Assembly (NCBI GenBank): GCA_963728965.1
Contig: CAVSMH010000006.1
Span: 1,798,001-1,862,000, forward strand
DNA from: DASQZT01 sp963728965
Lineage (GTDB): Bacteria > Acidobacteriota > Terriglobia > Bryobacterales > Bryobacteraceae
Direction: 5' to 3'
Length of the DNA: 64,000 nt
This document shows, one piece after another, positions 1-7,797 of the stretch. The translations under genes and the position numbers were made by a program. Below the pieces are notes generated by a model. It saw only the letters and a list, made by a program, of their open reading frames with translations. It did no database searches and was not told the origin of the DNA. Within the stretch, counting starts at the first letter, position 1. Every line of letters begins with the position of its first letter.

Positions 1-605
1 CCGTGCTGTACATCGCGGTGGCAGCCATCCTGACCGGGATGGTGCCGTGGCGCGAGGTCAACATCGAAGCACCGATTGCGCGAGCCTTTCTCGACCGGGG
101 CTTGACGACGGCTTCCCACATCATCACGATCGGCGCCCTGGCGGGGCTCACCAGCGTGATGCTGGTGATGCTGCTGGGGCAGACGCGGGTGCTCTACTCG
201 ATGGCCAAGGACGGTTTGCTGCCCAGCCGGTTTTTTGCCGACGTGCATCCCAAATTCCGCACGCCGTGGAAGAACACCATGCTGGTCGGACTGCTGGCGG
301 CGATCGTGGGGAGCGTGACGCCGATCGACGATATCGGCAAGATGGTCAACATCGGGACGCTATTGGCCTTCGTCATCGTATGTACGGCGGTGATGGTGCT
401 GCGGAAGACCAACCCCGCTCAGCCGCGGCCGTTCCGCACGCCGTGGGTGCCGGTGTTGCCGATTCTGGGTATCATTTTCAACGGATACATGATGTACGAG
501 CTGGGCTGGCTGAACTGGGCCCGGCTGATCGGATGGCTGCTGATCGGACTGATCGTTTACTTCACGTACAGCCGGCACCACAGCCGCCTGCAAAACCGCC
601 GTTAA
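1..605 (+). CDS. APC-superfamily amino-acid permease, C-terminal part (5' end outside window)
   Basis: Only the last ~200 residues are present; the frame is open to the window edge, so the start lies upstream. The fragment has about five hydrophobic membrane segments. It also has the loop RVLYSMAKDGLLP followed by a Pro/Trp turn and another helix, typical of cationic amino-acid transporter type (CAT, TC 2.A.3.3) permeases of the inner membrane. The tail ends in a basic, cytoplasmic-looking stretch rich in Arg and His. The family imports amino acids by proton symport or exchange; the substrate cannot be read from this part. A 202-bp spacer separates it from the PIN/TRAM gene, which has its own Shine-Dalgarno, so I see no coupling between them. 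Confidence 0.85.
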   Translation, partial: VLYIAVAAILTGMVPWREVNIEAPIARAFLDRGLTTASHIITIGALAGLTSVMLVMLLGQTRVLYSMAKDGLLPSRFFADVHPKFRTPWKNTMLVGLLAAIVGSVTPIDDIGKMVNIGTLLAFVIVCTAVMVLRKTNPAQPRPFRTPWVPVLPILGIIFNGYMMYELGWLNWARLIGWLLIGLIVYFTYSRHHSRLQNRR

Positions 606-807
606 CGAATTCCGGCTGCGCCTGCCGGTGTGGCTGGCTATGGGAGAAGGACGCGCCCTTTCCGGCTGACCAGGCAGAGGGCGAAACTGTGCGACGAAAC
701 ACAGACCTCCGAATGCCTCCAATTCGCCCCAGATGGTATACTCTTGGCGCGGCGTAAATCCATGGCTGTAAGAGTCAGGTACGTGCTCACCCTAAGGGGG
801 TATTCTC

Positions 808-1884
808 TTGCTCGATCTAGCTTTAGTCCGCGGTATATTCATACTCGTTCTCACCATTTCTGCGTTTTTCCTGCACCCTGTCAATCCGCCGATCGTCAGC
901 GCGGCGGGGGGACTGGTGCTCGGAGCCTGCATTATTTTCTTTGAAGTCCGGCTGGAACAGGTCAGCCTCAAGCGGTTGATCGGGGCGGCTACGGGTTCGG
1001 TGCTGGGAATCGTCGGGGCGTTCGTGATGTCGCTGGTTCTCGGCAAAGCTACGGACCAGCCGTTTCTGCACGTAAGCCTGTTGCTGTTCATGACCTACGT
1101 GGGCCTGATTGTCGGCGCCAAGAAAGGCGACATGCTGAACCTGGCGGCGCTCGGCGGTATTTTCGGCGGCGAAAAATCGTCGAAAAAGAGCTTCAAAATT
1201 CTCGATACCAGCGTGATTATCGATGGCCGGATCGCCGACATCGCCGAGACCGGGTTTCTGGACGGCGTCCTGGTGATTCCGCAGTTCGTTCTGCGCGAGC
1301 TTCAGCTGGTGGCCGATTCGGCCGATTCCATGAAGCGCAACCGCGGCCGGCGAGGTCTGGATATCCTGCAGCGCGTGCAAAAAATGGTCCACCTCAACGT
1401 GCAGATTGTCGAGGAGGACTTCCCGCACGTCCGCGATGTGGATATGAAGCTGATCGAACTCGCCAAGATTTACGACTGCAAAATCATCACCAACGACTTC
1501 AACCTGAACAAGGTTGCGCAACTCCACGGGGTGGAGGTGCTGAACATCAACGAACTGGCCAACTCGCTGAAACCGATCGTGCTGCCGGGTGAGACCATGC
1601 GCGTCTTCATCCTCAAGGAAGGGAAGGAATACAACCAGGGCGTGGCGTATCTCGATGACGGCACCATGGTGGTGGTAGACAACGCCAAGCGCATGATTTC
1701 GAAGACCATCGATATCTCGGTGACCAGCGTTCTCCAGACCACTGCCGGAAAGATGATCTTCGGCAAGTACGACGAACGCATGCATGTGGCTGCCGGGGCC
1801 GAGCGCCACGACCGGCCGGCGCGCAAGAGCGATCCGCAGCCGGTGACCAATCTCGGGACCGAGAAAACCACGATAGAATCGTAA
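808..1884 (+). CDS. YacL-like membrane protein with PIN and TRAM domains
   Basis: The 358-aa protein starts at TTG, 7 nt behind a clear AAGGGGG ribosome-binding site (794-800). Residues 1-110 form four hydrophobic segments. Residues ~125-240 are a PIN nuclease-like domain with acidic metal-binding positions in KILDTSVIIDGRI and IITNDFNLNK. Residues ~265-330 are a TRAM (RNA-binding) domain beginning at LPGETMRVF. The tail is charged and low in complexity. This is the B. subtilis YacL architecture; the cellular role of that family is poorly defined and nuclease activity is inferred from the PIN fold. The stop is 4 nt before ispD, so it probably shares a transcript with ispD and ispF. The same order (yacL, ispD, ispF, with cysS nearby) is known from Bacillus. 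Confidence 0.92.
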   Translation: MLDLALVRGIFILVLTISAFFLHPVNPPIVSAAGGLVLGACIIFFEVRLEQVSLKRLIGAATGSVLGIVGAFVMSLVLGKATDQPFLHVSLLLFMTYVGLIVGAKKGDMLNLAALGGIFGGEKSSKKSFKILDTSVIIDGRIADIAETGFLDGVLVIPQFVLRELQLVADSADSMKRNRGRRGLDILQRVQKMVHLNVQIVEEDFPHVRDVDMKLIELAKIYDCKIITNDFNLNKVAQLHGVEVLNINELANSLKPIVLPGETMRVFILKEGKEYNQGVAYLDDGTMVVVDNAKRMISKTIDISVTSVLQTTAGKMIFGKYDERMHVAAGAERHDRPARKSDPQPVTNLGTEKTTIES

Positions 1885-1888
1885 GCGA

Positions 1889-2623
1889 ATGAGAGTTGCC
1901 GTGATTCTGCCCGCGGCGGGCCTGGGTACCCGTATGGGGAGAAACTCCGCCGAAAAAACCGGGACCAGCCGGAAGCAGTTCATGCTGCTCGAAGGCTCGC
2001 CGATCCTGATCCATACGGTCCGCAAGTTCGCCGCTTCCGATCGCGTCAGCGAGATTCTGGTGGCCGTCCGCCACGACGATCTGGAGTGGGTGAGCGAGAT
2101 GCTGGTGAAGGAGTTCCCGGCTTCGCGGGTGCGCGTGGTGGAAGGAGGGGACAGCCGCCAGCAATCCGTGGAGAATGCCTTGAACGCGGTCAGCCAGGGG
2201 ACGGACCTGGTGGCCGTACACGATGCGGTGCGGCCGTTTATCGACCTGGAGACCATCCACCATGTGCTCGATGAGGCCGCCGCGGTGGGGGCGGCCATCG
2301 TGGCGGTTCCCGCCATCGACACGGTCAAGCAAGTCACCCGCGGTACGGAGCACGTCCGCGTGCGGTCCACCCTGCCGCGCGAAAAGCTGGTGATGGCGCA
2401 GACGCCGCAGGTGTTCCGCTACGAGCTGCTGGTGCGGGCCTTTGCCGCCGCACGGCAGGACGGCTTCATCGCGACCGACGAATCCAGCATGGTGGAGCGG
2501 ATGGACGTCGAGGTCAGCGTGGTGGCCGGCAGCGACCGCAACATCAAAATCACCAAGCCCAGCGACGTCGAGCTGGCACACGTGTTTCTTCGCGAAGAGT
2601 TGGCCCGGGAAACCCGGCCTTGA
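1889..2623 (+). CDS. ispD: 2-C-methyl-D-erythritol 4-phosphate cytidylyltransferase (IspD)
   Basis: A 244-aa cytosolic enzyme of the MEP isoprenoid pathway. It joins CTP and MEP to give CDP-methylerythritol. The N-terminal nucleotide-binding loop ILPAAGLGTRMG carries the glycine-rich signature and the conserved Arg, followed by Lys of SRKQF. VAVHDAVRPFI holds the conserved Asp/Arg pair, and the C-terminal segment IKITKPSDVELA is the usual family end. Length matches the family (about 230-250 aa). The ATG lies 4 nt after the upstream PIN/TRAM stop, and the TGA overlaps the TTG start of ispF, so the two pathway enzymes are translationally coupled. A four-residue insertion-like stretch after the loop (NSAEKTGT) is slightly longer than in enterobacterial IspD. 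Confidence 0.97.
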   Translation: MRVAVILPAAGLGTRMGRNSAEKTGTSRKQFMLLEGSPILIHTVRKFAASDRVSEILVAVRHDDLEWVSEMLVKEFPASRVRVVEGGDSRQQSVENALNAVSQGTDLVAVHDAVRPFIDLETIHHVLDEAAAVGAAIVAVPAIDTVKQVTRGTEHVRVRSTLPREKLVMAQTPQVFRYELLVRAFAAARQDGFIATDESSMVERMDVEVSVVAGSDRNIKITKPSDVELAHVFLREELARETRP

Positions 2624-3117
2624 GCGAGTGGCGCGCGGGCCTGGGTTGGGACGTGCACCGTCTCGCTCCCGGCCGGCCTTTGATTCTGGGTGGGGTGCGG
2701 GTGGAGTGCGAATTCGGCCTGGAAGGCCATTCCGATGCGGACGTTCTGGCGCACGCCATCACCGACGCCATTCTGGGAGCGGCCGCGCTGGGCGATATCG
2801 GCATGCATTTTCCGGATTCCGATCCGCGCTGGAAGGGCTGCGACAGCCTGATGTTTCTGAAGCGGGCGCAGGAGCTGGCCCGGGAGCGCGGGTTTCGGAT
2901 CGTGAACGTGGACTCCACCGTCATCCTGGAACGGCCCAAGTTGAAGGATTACCGGCTTGCCATCCGGGAGCGGCTAGCGGAGACACTGGGGGTGGCCGTG
3001 GACCGGGTATCGGTCAAATTTAAGACAGCCGAGGGCGTCGGTCCGGTCGGTGAGGGCCGTTCGGCGGAGTCTCAGGCGGTGGTGACCCTGGAGAGGGCAG
3101 GCCCGGGTTCGTCCTGA
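2620..3117 (+). CDS. ispF: 2-C-methyl-D-erythritol 2,4-cyclodiphosphate synthase (IspF)
   Basis: A 165-aa trimeric zinc enzyme that cyclises CDP-ME 2-phosphate to MEcPP with release of CMP. Zinc ligands are visible in GLGWDVHRL (Asp11, His13) and in the conserved GHSDADVLAHAITDAI. The segments GDIGMHFPDSDP and the C-terminal TAEGVGPVGEGRSAESQAVV are strong family signatures. The start is TTG at 2620, overlapping the ispD stop by 4 nt (TTGA). No independent promoter or strong Shine-Dalgarno is seen, so expression depends on ispD. The gene ends 1 nt from the convergent zinc-ribbon gene. ispE is not in the window. Confidence 0.97.
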   Translation: MSEWRAGLGWDVHRLAPGRPLILGGVRVECEFGLEGHSDADVLAHAITDAILGAAALGDIGMHFPDSDPRWKGCDSLMFLKRAQELARERGFRIVNVDSTVILERPKLKDYRLAIRERLAETLGVAVDRVSVKFKTAEGVGPVGEGRSAESQAVVTLERAGPGSS

Positions 3118-3118
3118 T

Positions 3119-3289
3119 TCAGCTTGCCTTGAGCAGGCACAGGCGGCGGGCGGCGCGACGTGCCTTCAGGCGTTCATTAGCCTTTTTCTGCTTCTCGGCG
3201 GAGACGATGGTCTGACATCCATCGCAACGTTTGCGGATGCGCGACCGGGTGACGAATTCAGCGCCGCAGCGTCGGCACTTCTTCGTCAT
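3119..3289 (-). CDS. Small basic zinc-ribbon protein, function unknown
   Basis: A 56-aa protein starting at the ATG at 3289, behind GGAAG (minus strand, about 5 nt upstream). A longer in-frame reading from 3370 is possible but has no ribosome-binding site. The N-terminal half carries two CxxC knuckles, CRRCG and CDGCQ, 16 residues apart, typical of a treble-clef or zinc-ribbon fold. The C-terminal half is a Lys/Arg-rich helix. The size, charge and zinc fingers resemble nucleic-acid or ribosome-associated zinc ribbons, but I recognise no named family. It converges with ispF, with a 1-nt gap. I would treat DNA/RNA binding as a guess. Confidence 0.7.
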   Translation of the reverse strand: MTKKCRRCGAEFVTRSRIRKRCDGCQTIVSAEKQKKANERLKARRAARRLCLLKAS

Positions 3290-3634
3290 GGTTTCTTCCA
3301 GCGGAAGAATTCCCGGCTTCTTTGGTAGCAGATGAGAATAATGGAAATCGCAATGGTTCATGTCAGGCACCTCGCGTCATTCGGCGGCCATTCCGGTTTG
3401 GGACCCGAAACTCTGGGTGGGTCTTATAGCGCATGGGTGTCCCCCCCTGCATAAAAACCCGACACCCCACAACTCACGCGCCCGCTCCTTCCCAGGACCC
3501 CGACCGCCGTCGTATGTGCTTGTCACAACTGGAGTTGCATCCGAGGATGCATTTGTTTCGGGCCTTGGGTTCGTTACTGAGTAGTCCGCAAACTGTCATG
3601 GTTCATACACATCTATGCACGCGGTGAGCCGAAC
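3290..3634. other. Intergenic region without a supported gene
   Basis: This 345-bp stretch precedes the zinc-ribbon gene on the minus strand and follows the 157-aa gene. It is strongly C-rich on the plus strand around 3437-3510. It contains a perfect 7-bp inverted repeat, TGCATCC-GA-GGATGCA (3536-3551), followed on the plus strand by TTTGTTT. No open frame here has family-like sequence or a convincing start. It probably holds the zinc-ribbon promoter. Confidence 0.5.
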
Positions 3635-4108
3635 TCACGCCGCGCTCGGAGACGCTGGCACGTACACGTCCGATGCACCCAGCAACTCCCACCTCAAGTG
3701 GTTGATGTAAAAGGCGAGAACCGCGTCCGTATAGCTGTTATGAAATCTTTCGTAGACGCGCGTCTCCCATCCTTCGCCGAAATACGGCTTGGGATCCATA
3801 TCTTTGGCGAAGAACCCGTTTTCGTGCGGCACGCCCAGGAAGTCCAGCACCGCGGTGATCATATCCAGGTGCGTCACCAGCACGGCCTGGGCGAGATCCT
3901 TGCCAAAATCCTCGTCACGCTCCTGAATTCGGGACCAGAATTTCGTGACGGATTTGCGCAGAATTTCGGTGTTGAGTTTGTGCAGGTGGGCGCGGACCTT
4001 GAACCCCTCGTAAATCTGGTAGGTTCTCAGCTTGCCGATCGAGATGCTGCGAATGAGCTTTCCGAACACATCTTCGCCAAGGCCCAGGTAGACATCCGAA
4101 ATTTGCAT
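3635..4108 (-). CDS. Conserved-looking cytosolic protein of unknown function
   Basis: A 157-aa protein, start ATG at 4108. No signal peptide, membrane segment or catalytic motif is obvious. The sequence is well-balanced and mostly helical, with aromatic clusters (PKPYFGEGWETRVYERFHNSY) and a C-terminal Ala/Pro tail. Codon use matches the neighbours, which supports a real gene rather than a shadow frame. I do not recognise the family. It is separated from the zinc-ribbon gene by 345 bp and from the PilZ gene by 368 bp, so it is probably monocistronic. Confidence 0.7.
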   Translation of the reverse strand: MQISDVYLGLGEDVFGKLIRSISIGKLRTYQIYEGFKVRAHLHKLNTEILRKSVTKFWSRIQERDEDFGKDLAQAVLVTHLDMITAVLDFLGVPHENGFFAKDMDPKPYFGEGWETRVYERFHNSYTDAVLAFYINHLRWELLGASDVYVPASPSAA

Positions 4109-4476
4109 TGACTGTTTAGATTATCACGAGCGACGTGCTGTGCAGAGGTGTAGGTCCTGAACTCCCTGAACTCTGATGCGGGTAGCCACGCCCCCGCAAA
4201 TGGGGGTTTCGCCGCCGAGACTCTGCTATGGCATCGATGCGCCGTTCCGCGGTAGCCCGGCGGAGGCAGGGTGCGATTGCGTTGGGTGGTGGGTGGGGAG
4301 AGCTCCGGCCCGGGTGGTAGTGGTGCCGACCGCTGGCCTATTACAGGGAGTAGAAGGCGGCACCGCTACGACACGTCCCGCCGGGTAAGCGGCGGAACCT
4401 CGCTGAAAAAAATTCTACGCTCCCGCTGCGAACGGGACCAGCGGGTCGTTGAGGAGGTTGTTTCGGTAGCCGGCTT
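4109..4476. other. Intergenic region between two minus-strand genes
   Basis: The 368 bp upstream of the 157-aa gene contain no supported gene. Visible structures are a CCCCC-N6-GGGGG hairpin at 4191-4206 followed by TTT on the plus strand, and the terminator-like element after the PilZ gene described separately. The AT-rich part immediately before 4108 is the likely promoter area for the 157-aa gene. Confidence 0.5.
4406..4445 (-). terminator. Possible Rho-independent terminator after the PilZ gene
   Basis: On the minus strand, CCCGCTG (4445-4439) pairs perfectly with CAGCGGG (4428-4422) around a 10-nt loop. A run of seven T follows at 4412-4406. The T-run begins 9 nt after the stem, farther than in a canonical terminator, so this is tentative. 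It lies about 30 nt downstream of the PilZ stop. Confidence 0.35.
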
Positions 4477-4833
4477 TTACGCGCTTGCCGCGATCGGCAT
4501 TGCGGCAACAGCCGAATCCACCAGGAAACGATGCGAGTTGACCCGAACCCCGAACTTACCGTGCTCGGACCGGACGATGAACCCGGTCACTTGCAGGTCG
4601 ATGGGATACTGGTCTCCACTGCGGGATGGCCAGTCTACGGTGAGCTCGATGTGCGCTCCCACGGGTAGCGCACGGCGACACCGGAAACTGAGGCCGGTGG
4701 TACTCATGTCGCACGTCATCCCAGAACCAGCATAGGGCGGTGCGCCTCTTTCAGAAATGCGATAGTGAACCGGCAGGTGCAGGCGGTACCGACGGTTCAT
4801 GCGACGGTCCGCGACAGCGCTCATCTCAACCAT
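4477..4833 (-). CDS. PilZ-domain protein (putative c-di-GMP receptor)
   Basis: A 118-aa single-domain protein. It carries the two PilZ signatures: the RxxxR-type motif in RRMNRRYRLHLPV near the N-terminus, and DMSTTGLSF (D/NxSxxG). The rest is a beta-barrel-like alternating sequence. Such proteins bind cyclic di-GMP and act as adaptors; the target cannot be deduced. I chose the ATG at 4833 because GGAG lies 6 nt upstream. A GTG six codons earlier (4851) is in frame but its AAGGGG abuts the start codon. It is transcribed away from cysS, with 316 bp between them. Confidence 0.85.
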   Translation of the reverse strand: MVEMSAVADRRMNRRYRLHLPVHYRISERGAPPYAGSGMTCDMSTTGLSFRCRRALPVGAHIELTVDWPSRSGDQYPIDLQVTGFIVRSEHGKFGVRVNSHRFLVDSAVAAMPIAASA

Positions 4834-5149
4834 GCATATCTCCGTATCCACCCCTTTTTCGCAGTAACAGAAGAGTTCGGTTATTCAGGGGCTATTATTG
4901 ACTTCGAGGATGATGTGCAATCGGTTATCCAATTGATAAACCGATGAAAAATCACGCTGAGGGCGTTTGTTTTCGCACGGTTGTAGAAGTTTTTACTTTG
5001 TCAAAAGTACATGACAAAGGGGACCTCCCTGGTACAGGGCCACCCGGTTGAAGAGGTGAGGGTGGCAAACTGCCACCTCCGAGTGCTTGCGGCACCCGGT
5101 GTGCGCCACGTGATCGTGCGTCTGTTACGATAATAAATCTCCCGCACCC
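4834..5149. other. Divergent intergenic region (PilZ gene / cysS)
   Basis: This 316-bp region lacks a gene. It contains an inverted repeat ATCGGTT-N12-AACCGAT (4920-4945). A GC-rich hairpin GGTGGCA-AAC-TGCCACC lies at 5061-5077, about 75 nt before the cysS ATG, and a -10-like hexamer lies near 5129. The hairpin has no T-run, so it is not an evident terminator. The region is markedly more AT-rich (4851-5010) than its surroundings, as expected for promoters of both flanking genes. Confidence 0.5.
5129..5134 (+). promoter_or_regulatory. -10-like hexamer close to the cysS start
   Basis: GATAAT matches the sigma-70 -10 consensus at five of six positions and lies 15 nt before the cysS ATG. Transcription from it would leave a leader of only about 9 nt. 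No good -35 is visible and there is no Shine-Dalgarno, so a near-leaderless mRNA is plausible. Confidence 0.35.
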
Positions 5150-6550
5150 ATGGCGCTACGCTTTTACAACACGTTGACCCAGCAGACCGAACTGTTTCAG
5201 CCGGAGCGGGACAACACGGTGCGCATGTACACCTGCGGCCCGACCGTCTACGACTTCGCCCATATCGGCAACTTCCGCACGTTCGTGTTCGTGGACATTC
5301 TGCGTAAGTGGCTGCGCGCCAGTGGTTTCCGGCTGAACCACGTGATGAACATCACGGATGTGGACGACAAGATCATCCGCAATGCGGTGGCCCAGCACAA
5401 GTCGCTCGCCGAGTACACCGCGGGGTACACCGAAGCCTTCCGCCAGGATTGTGAAGCGCTGCGGCTGGAACGGCCCGAACATGTCACGCCCGCCACCCAA
5501 CACATTCAAGACATGGTAGATGCCATCGAGCGCCTGAACGCCGGCCGGCACACCTATACGAGCGACGGCTCGGTTTACTTCCGTATCTCGACCTTCCCGG
5601 GCTACGGCAAGCTCTCGCACAACGATTTCAGCGGCAACCTCGCCGGCGCGCGGGTGGACGTGGACGAATACGAGAAGGCGGACGCCCGCGATTTCGCCTT
5701 GTGGAAAGCTCCCAAAGAGGGTGAGCCGGCGTGGGAAACCGCCCTCGGTCCGGGCCGTCCGGGCTGGCACATCGAGTGCTCCGTGATGGCCATCAAATAC
5801 CTGGGCGCCACGCTGGACATCCACGCCGGTGGCGTGGACCTGGTGTTTCCGCACCACGAAAACGAAATCGCCCAGTCCGAATCCCTCACCGGAGAACCGT
5901 TCTCGCGCTTCTGGCTCCATTCCGAATTCCTGATGGTGGAAGGCCAGAAGATGTCCAAATCGCTGGGGAACTACTTTACGTTGCGGGACGTGATTCAGAA
6001 GGGTCACCAGCCGGAGGCCATCCGCTACCTGCTGGCTTCGGTACCCTACCGCAAGCAGCTCAACTTCACCTTCGACGGGTTGAAATCGGCGGCCACGGCC
6101 ATCGACCGGTTGCGCAATTTCAAACTGCGGCTGGCGACGGAGAAGTTCCCCGAAGGGCTCGAGCAGCGGCTGGAAGCGCGCACGGGCGCCGCGGTACAGG
6201 CGTTCGTCGAGAGCATGGACGACGACCTGAATACGGCAGAAGCGCTGGCCGCGGCATTCGAATTCGTGCGCGAGGCCAACAGCGCCATGGATGCCGGGGA
6301 ATTCCGCGCCGGGAATCTCGGCTCCGCATTGGACTTTCTGGTTCGCTTCGACGCCGTGTTCGACGTGCTGCGGCCCACCACGCAGGCCGGCCACATCTCC
6401 GATGCCGACGTGGACGCGCGGATCGCCGAACGCGCCGCCGCCAAGAAGGCCAGGAACTTTGCGCGCGCGGATCAGATCCGGGAGGACCTCCTCCAGGGGG
6501 GCATCATCCTCGAGGACACCCGCGCCGGCGTGCGCTGGAAGAGGAAATAG
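5150..6550 (+). CDS. cysS: Cysteinyl-tRNA synthetase
   Basis: A 466-aa class I aminoacyl-tRNA synthetase that charges tRNA-Cys. Zinc-binding Cys in MYTCGPTVYD, the HIGH-type motif HIGN, the second zinc-site segment HIECSVM with FPHHENE, and KMSKS (about residue 267) are all intact. A helical anticodon-binding C-terminus follows, and length is normal. The start ATG has no ribosome-binding site. The gene is followed after 2 nt by the PLP enzyme of sulfur-amino-acid metabolism, an association that fits cysteine supply and use. Confidence 0.98.
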   Translation: MALRFYNTLTQQTELFQPERDNTVRMYTCGPTVYDFAHIGNFRTFVFVDILRKWLRASGFRLNHVMNITDVDDKIIRNAVAQHKSLAEYTAGYTEAFRQDCEALRLERPEHVTPATQHIQDMVDAIERLNAGRHTYTSDGSVYFRISTFPGYGKLSHNDFSGNLAGARVDVDEYEKADARDFALWKAPKEGEPAWETALGPGRPGWHIECSVMAIKYLGATLDIHAGGVDLVFPHHENEIAQSESLTGEPFSRFWLHSEFLMVEGQKMSKSLGNYFTLRDVIQKGHQPEAIRYLLASVPYRKQLNFTFDGLKSAATAIDRLRNFKLRLATEKFPEGLEQRLEARTGAAVQAFVESMDDDLNTAEALAAAFEFVREANSAMDAGEFRAGNLGSALDFLVRFDAVFDVLRPTTQAGHISDADVDARIAERAAAKKARNFARADQIREDLLQGGIILEDTRAGVRWKRK

Positions 6551-6552
6551 CG

Positions 6553-7734
6553 TTGAAGATCCACACGCAGGCGGTGCATGCCGGCGACCGCAAGAAAACG
6601 CCGGGGCCGCATACGCCGGTAACCACTCCCATTCATACGGCGGCGAGCTACTTCTACGACTCGATGGAGCAGCTCGACCGGGTATTCGCGCGCGAAGAAG
6701 AGGGCTACTGCTACGCCCGCTACGACAACCCCACCAACGCGGCGCTCGAAGAACTGCTGGCTTCGCTCGAAAACGGCTACGGCGCCCTGGCCTGTGCCTC
6801 GGGCATGCTGGCGGTGCAGATGGCGGTCACCACGGCCCTGACCGACCGCCGGAAATCAGTGGTGGCCGCCGAAGCCACCTACGGCGCCACGGTGGGCATG
6901 CTGCTGAACGTCTTCGAACCCTCTGGAGTAGCCGTACGGTTCGCCGACATCTGGAATCTGGACGCGTTGCGCGCCGCGGTGGCGGAAGCCAGGCCGGGCT
7001 GCATCATCGTCGAGACCATCTCGAACCCGCTGCTCCGCGTGGGACAGATCGATGCCATCGCCCAAATCGCGCGCGAGGCCGCGGCGGCCCTGATCGTGGA
7101 TAACACGTTTGCCACGCCGCTGATCGTCCGGCCGCTCGAGCTGGGCGCCCACTTCTGCGTGCACAGCCTTACCAAGTACCTGGCCGGGCACGGCGATGTG
7201 ATGGGGGGCGTGGTGGTCACCGACCGCGAACATTTCGACACGCTGCGCCGGCTGTCGCGCACCATCGGTCCGGTGCTGGGGCCGTTTGAGAGCTACCTCG
7301 CCATGCGCGGCATCAAGACCTTCCCGCTGCGCATGGAACGGCAATGCGCCAACGCCTGCCGGGTGGCCTCATGGCTGGGAGCGCACCCGAAAGTGGAACG
7401 GGTCTACTTCACGGCCGATCCGGCCCATCCCGATGCCGCCGCCATCCGCCGTCTGTTCCCCGCGAACCTGTATGGCGCCATGGTGAGCCTCGAGATCCGC
7501 GGCGCCGGCCGGGAGGAAGTCTTCGCTTTCATGAACCGGCTGCGGCTCATCGTGCCCGCCACCTCGCTCGGCGACGTACACAGCATGATGCTCTATCCCA
7601 TGATGAGCTCGCATCGCGAGATCTCCCCGAAGCACCGCGAGCGGATGGGCATTCGCGACAATCTGGTACGCCTCTCGGTAGGCATCGAAGCCCCGGAGGA
7701 CATCATCGCCGACCTGGAACAGGCGCTGGCGTAG
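6553..7734 (+). CDS. Cys/Met metabolism PLP-dependent enzyme (cystathionine gamma-lyase / gamma-synthase type)
   Basis: A 393-aa fold-type I PLP enzyme. The start is TTG at 6553, 2 nt after the cysS stop and behind GAGGA within the end of cysS. The same frame stays open far into cysS, but that part is a shadow, not a fusion. The PLP lysine is Lys208 in HSLTKYLAGHGDVMGG, and Asp183 of IVDNTFATP holds the pyridine nitrogen. The substrate loop YARYDNPTN near residue 60 and the C-terminal R-L-S-V-G-I-E segment are present. The family includes cystathionine gamma-synthase, cystathionine lyases and methionine gamma-lyase; sequence reading alone does not separate them. Coupling to cysS suggests a role in cysteine or methionine turnover. 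Confidence 0.92.
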   Translation: MKIHTQAVHAGDRKKTPGPHTPVTTPIHTAASYFYDSMEQLDRVFAREEEGYCYARYDNPTNAALEELLASLENGYGALACASGMLAVQMAVTTALTDRRKSVVAAEATYGATVGMLLNVFEPSGVAVRFADIWNLDALRAAVAEARPGCIIVETISNPLLRVGQIDAIAQIAREAAAALIVDNTFATPLIVRPLELGAHFCVHSLTKYLAGHGDVMGGVVVTDREHFDTLRRLSRTIGPVLGPFESYLAMRGIKTFPLRMERQCANACRVASWLGAHPKVERVYFTADPAHPDAAAIRRLFPANLYGAMVSLEIRGAGREEVFAFMNRLRLIVPATSLGDVHSMMLYPMMSSHREISPKHRERMGIRDNLVRLSVGIEAPEDIIADLEQALA

Positions 7735-7780
7735 CCGTTGGGAAGGCCGCCGGCGGGCGTCGGGCGGTCGTGCGGCGCGT

Positions 7781-7786
7781 TATAAT
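7781..7786 (+). promoter_or_regulatory. -10 hexamer upstream of the nucleoside hydrolase gene
   Basis: A perfect TATAAT lies 11 nt before the ATG at 7798, in otherwise GC-rich sequence. No consensus -35 is visible. Initiation from it would give a leader of about 5 nt, so the mRNA would be practically leaderless. Confidence 0.4.
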
Positions 7787-7797
7787 TCCGTCGAAGC

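Noticed and set aside
5055..5080. A T-box riboswitch before cysS (AGGGTGGCA resembles the T-box core)
   Set aside because: The following bases do not match the core, no specifier stem or terminator with T-run is visible, and the match is short.
5731..7734. An apparent fusion of a 270-residue N-terminal region to the Cys/Met PLP enzyme
   Set aside because: The extra part overlaps cysS in another frame and is not protein-like; the PLP enzyme starts at TTG 6553 with a ribosome-binding site.
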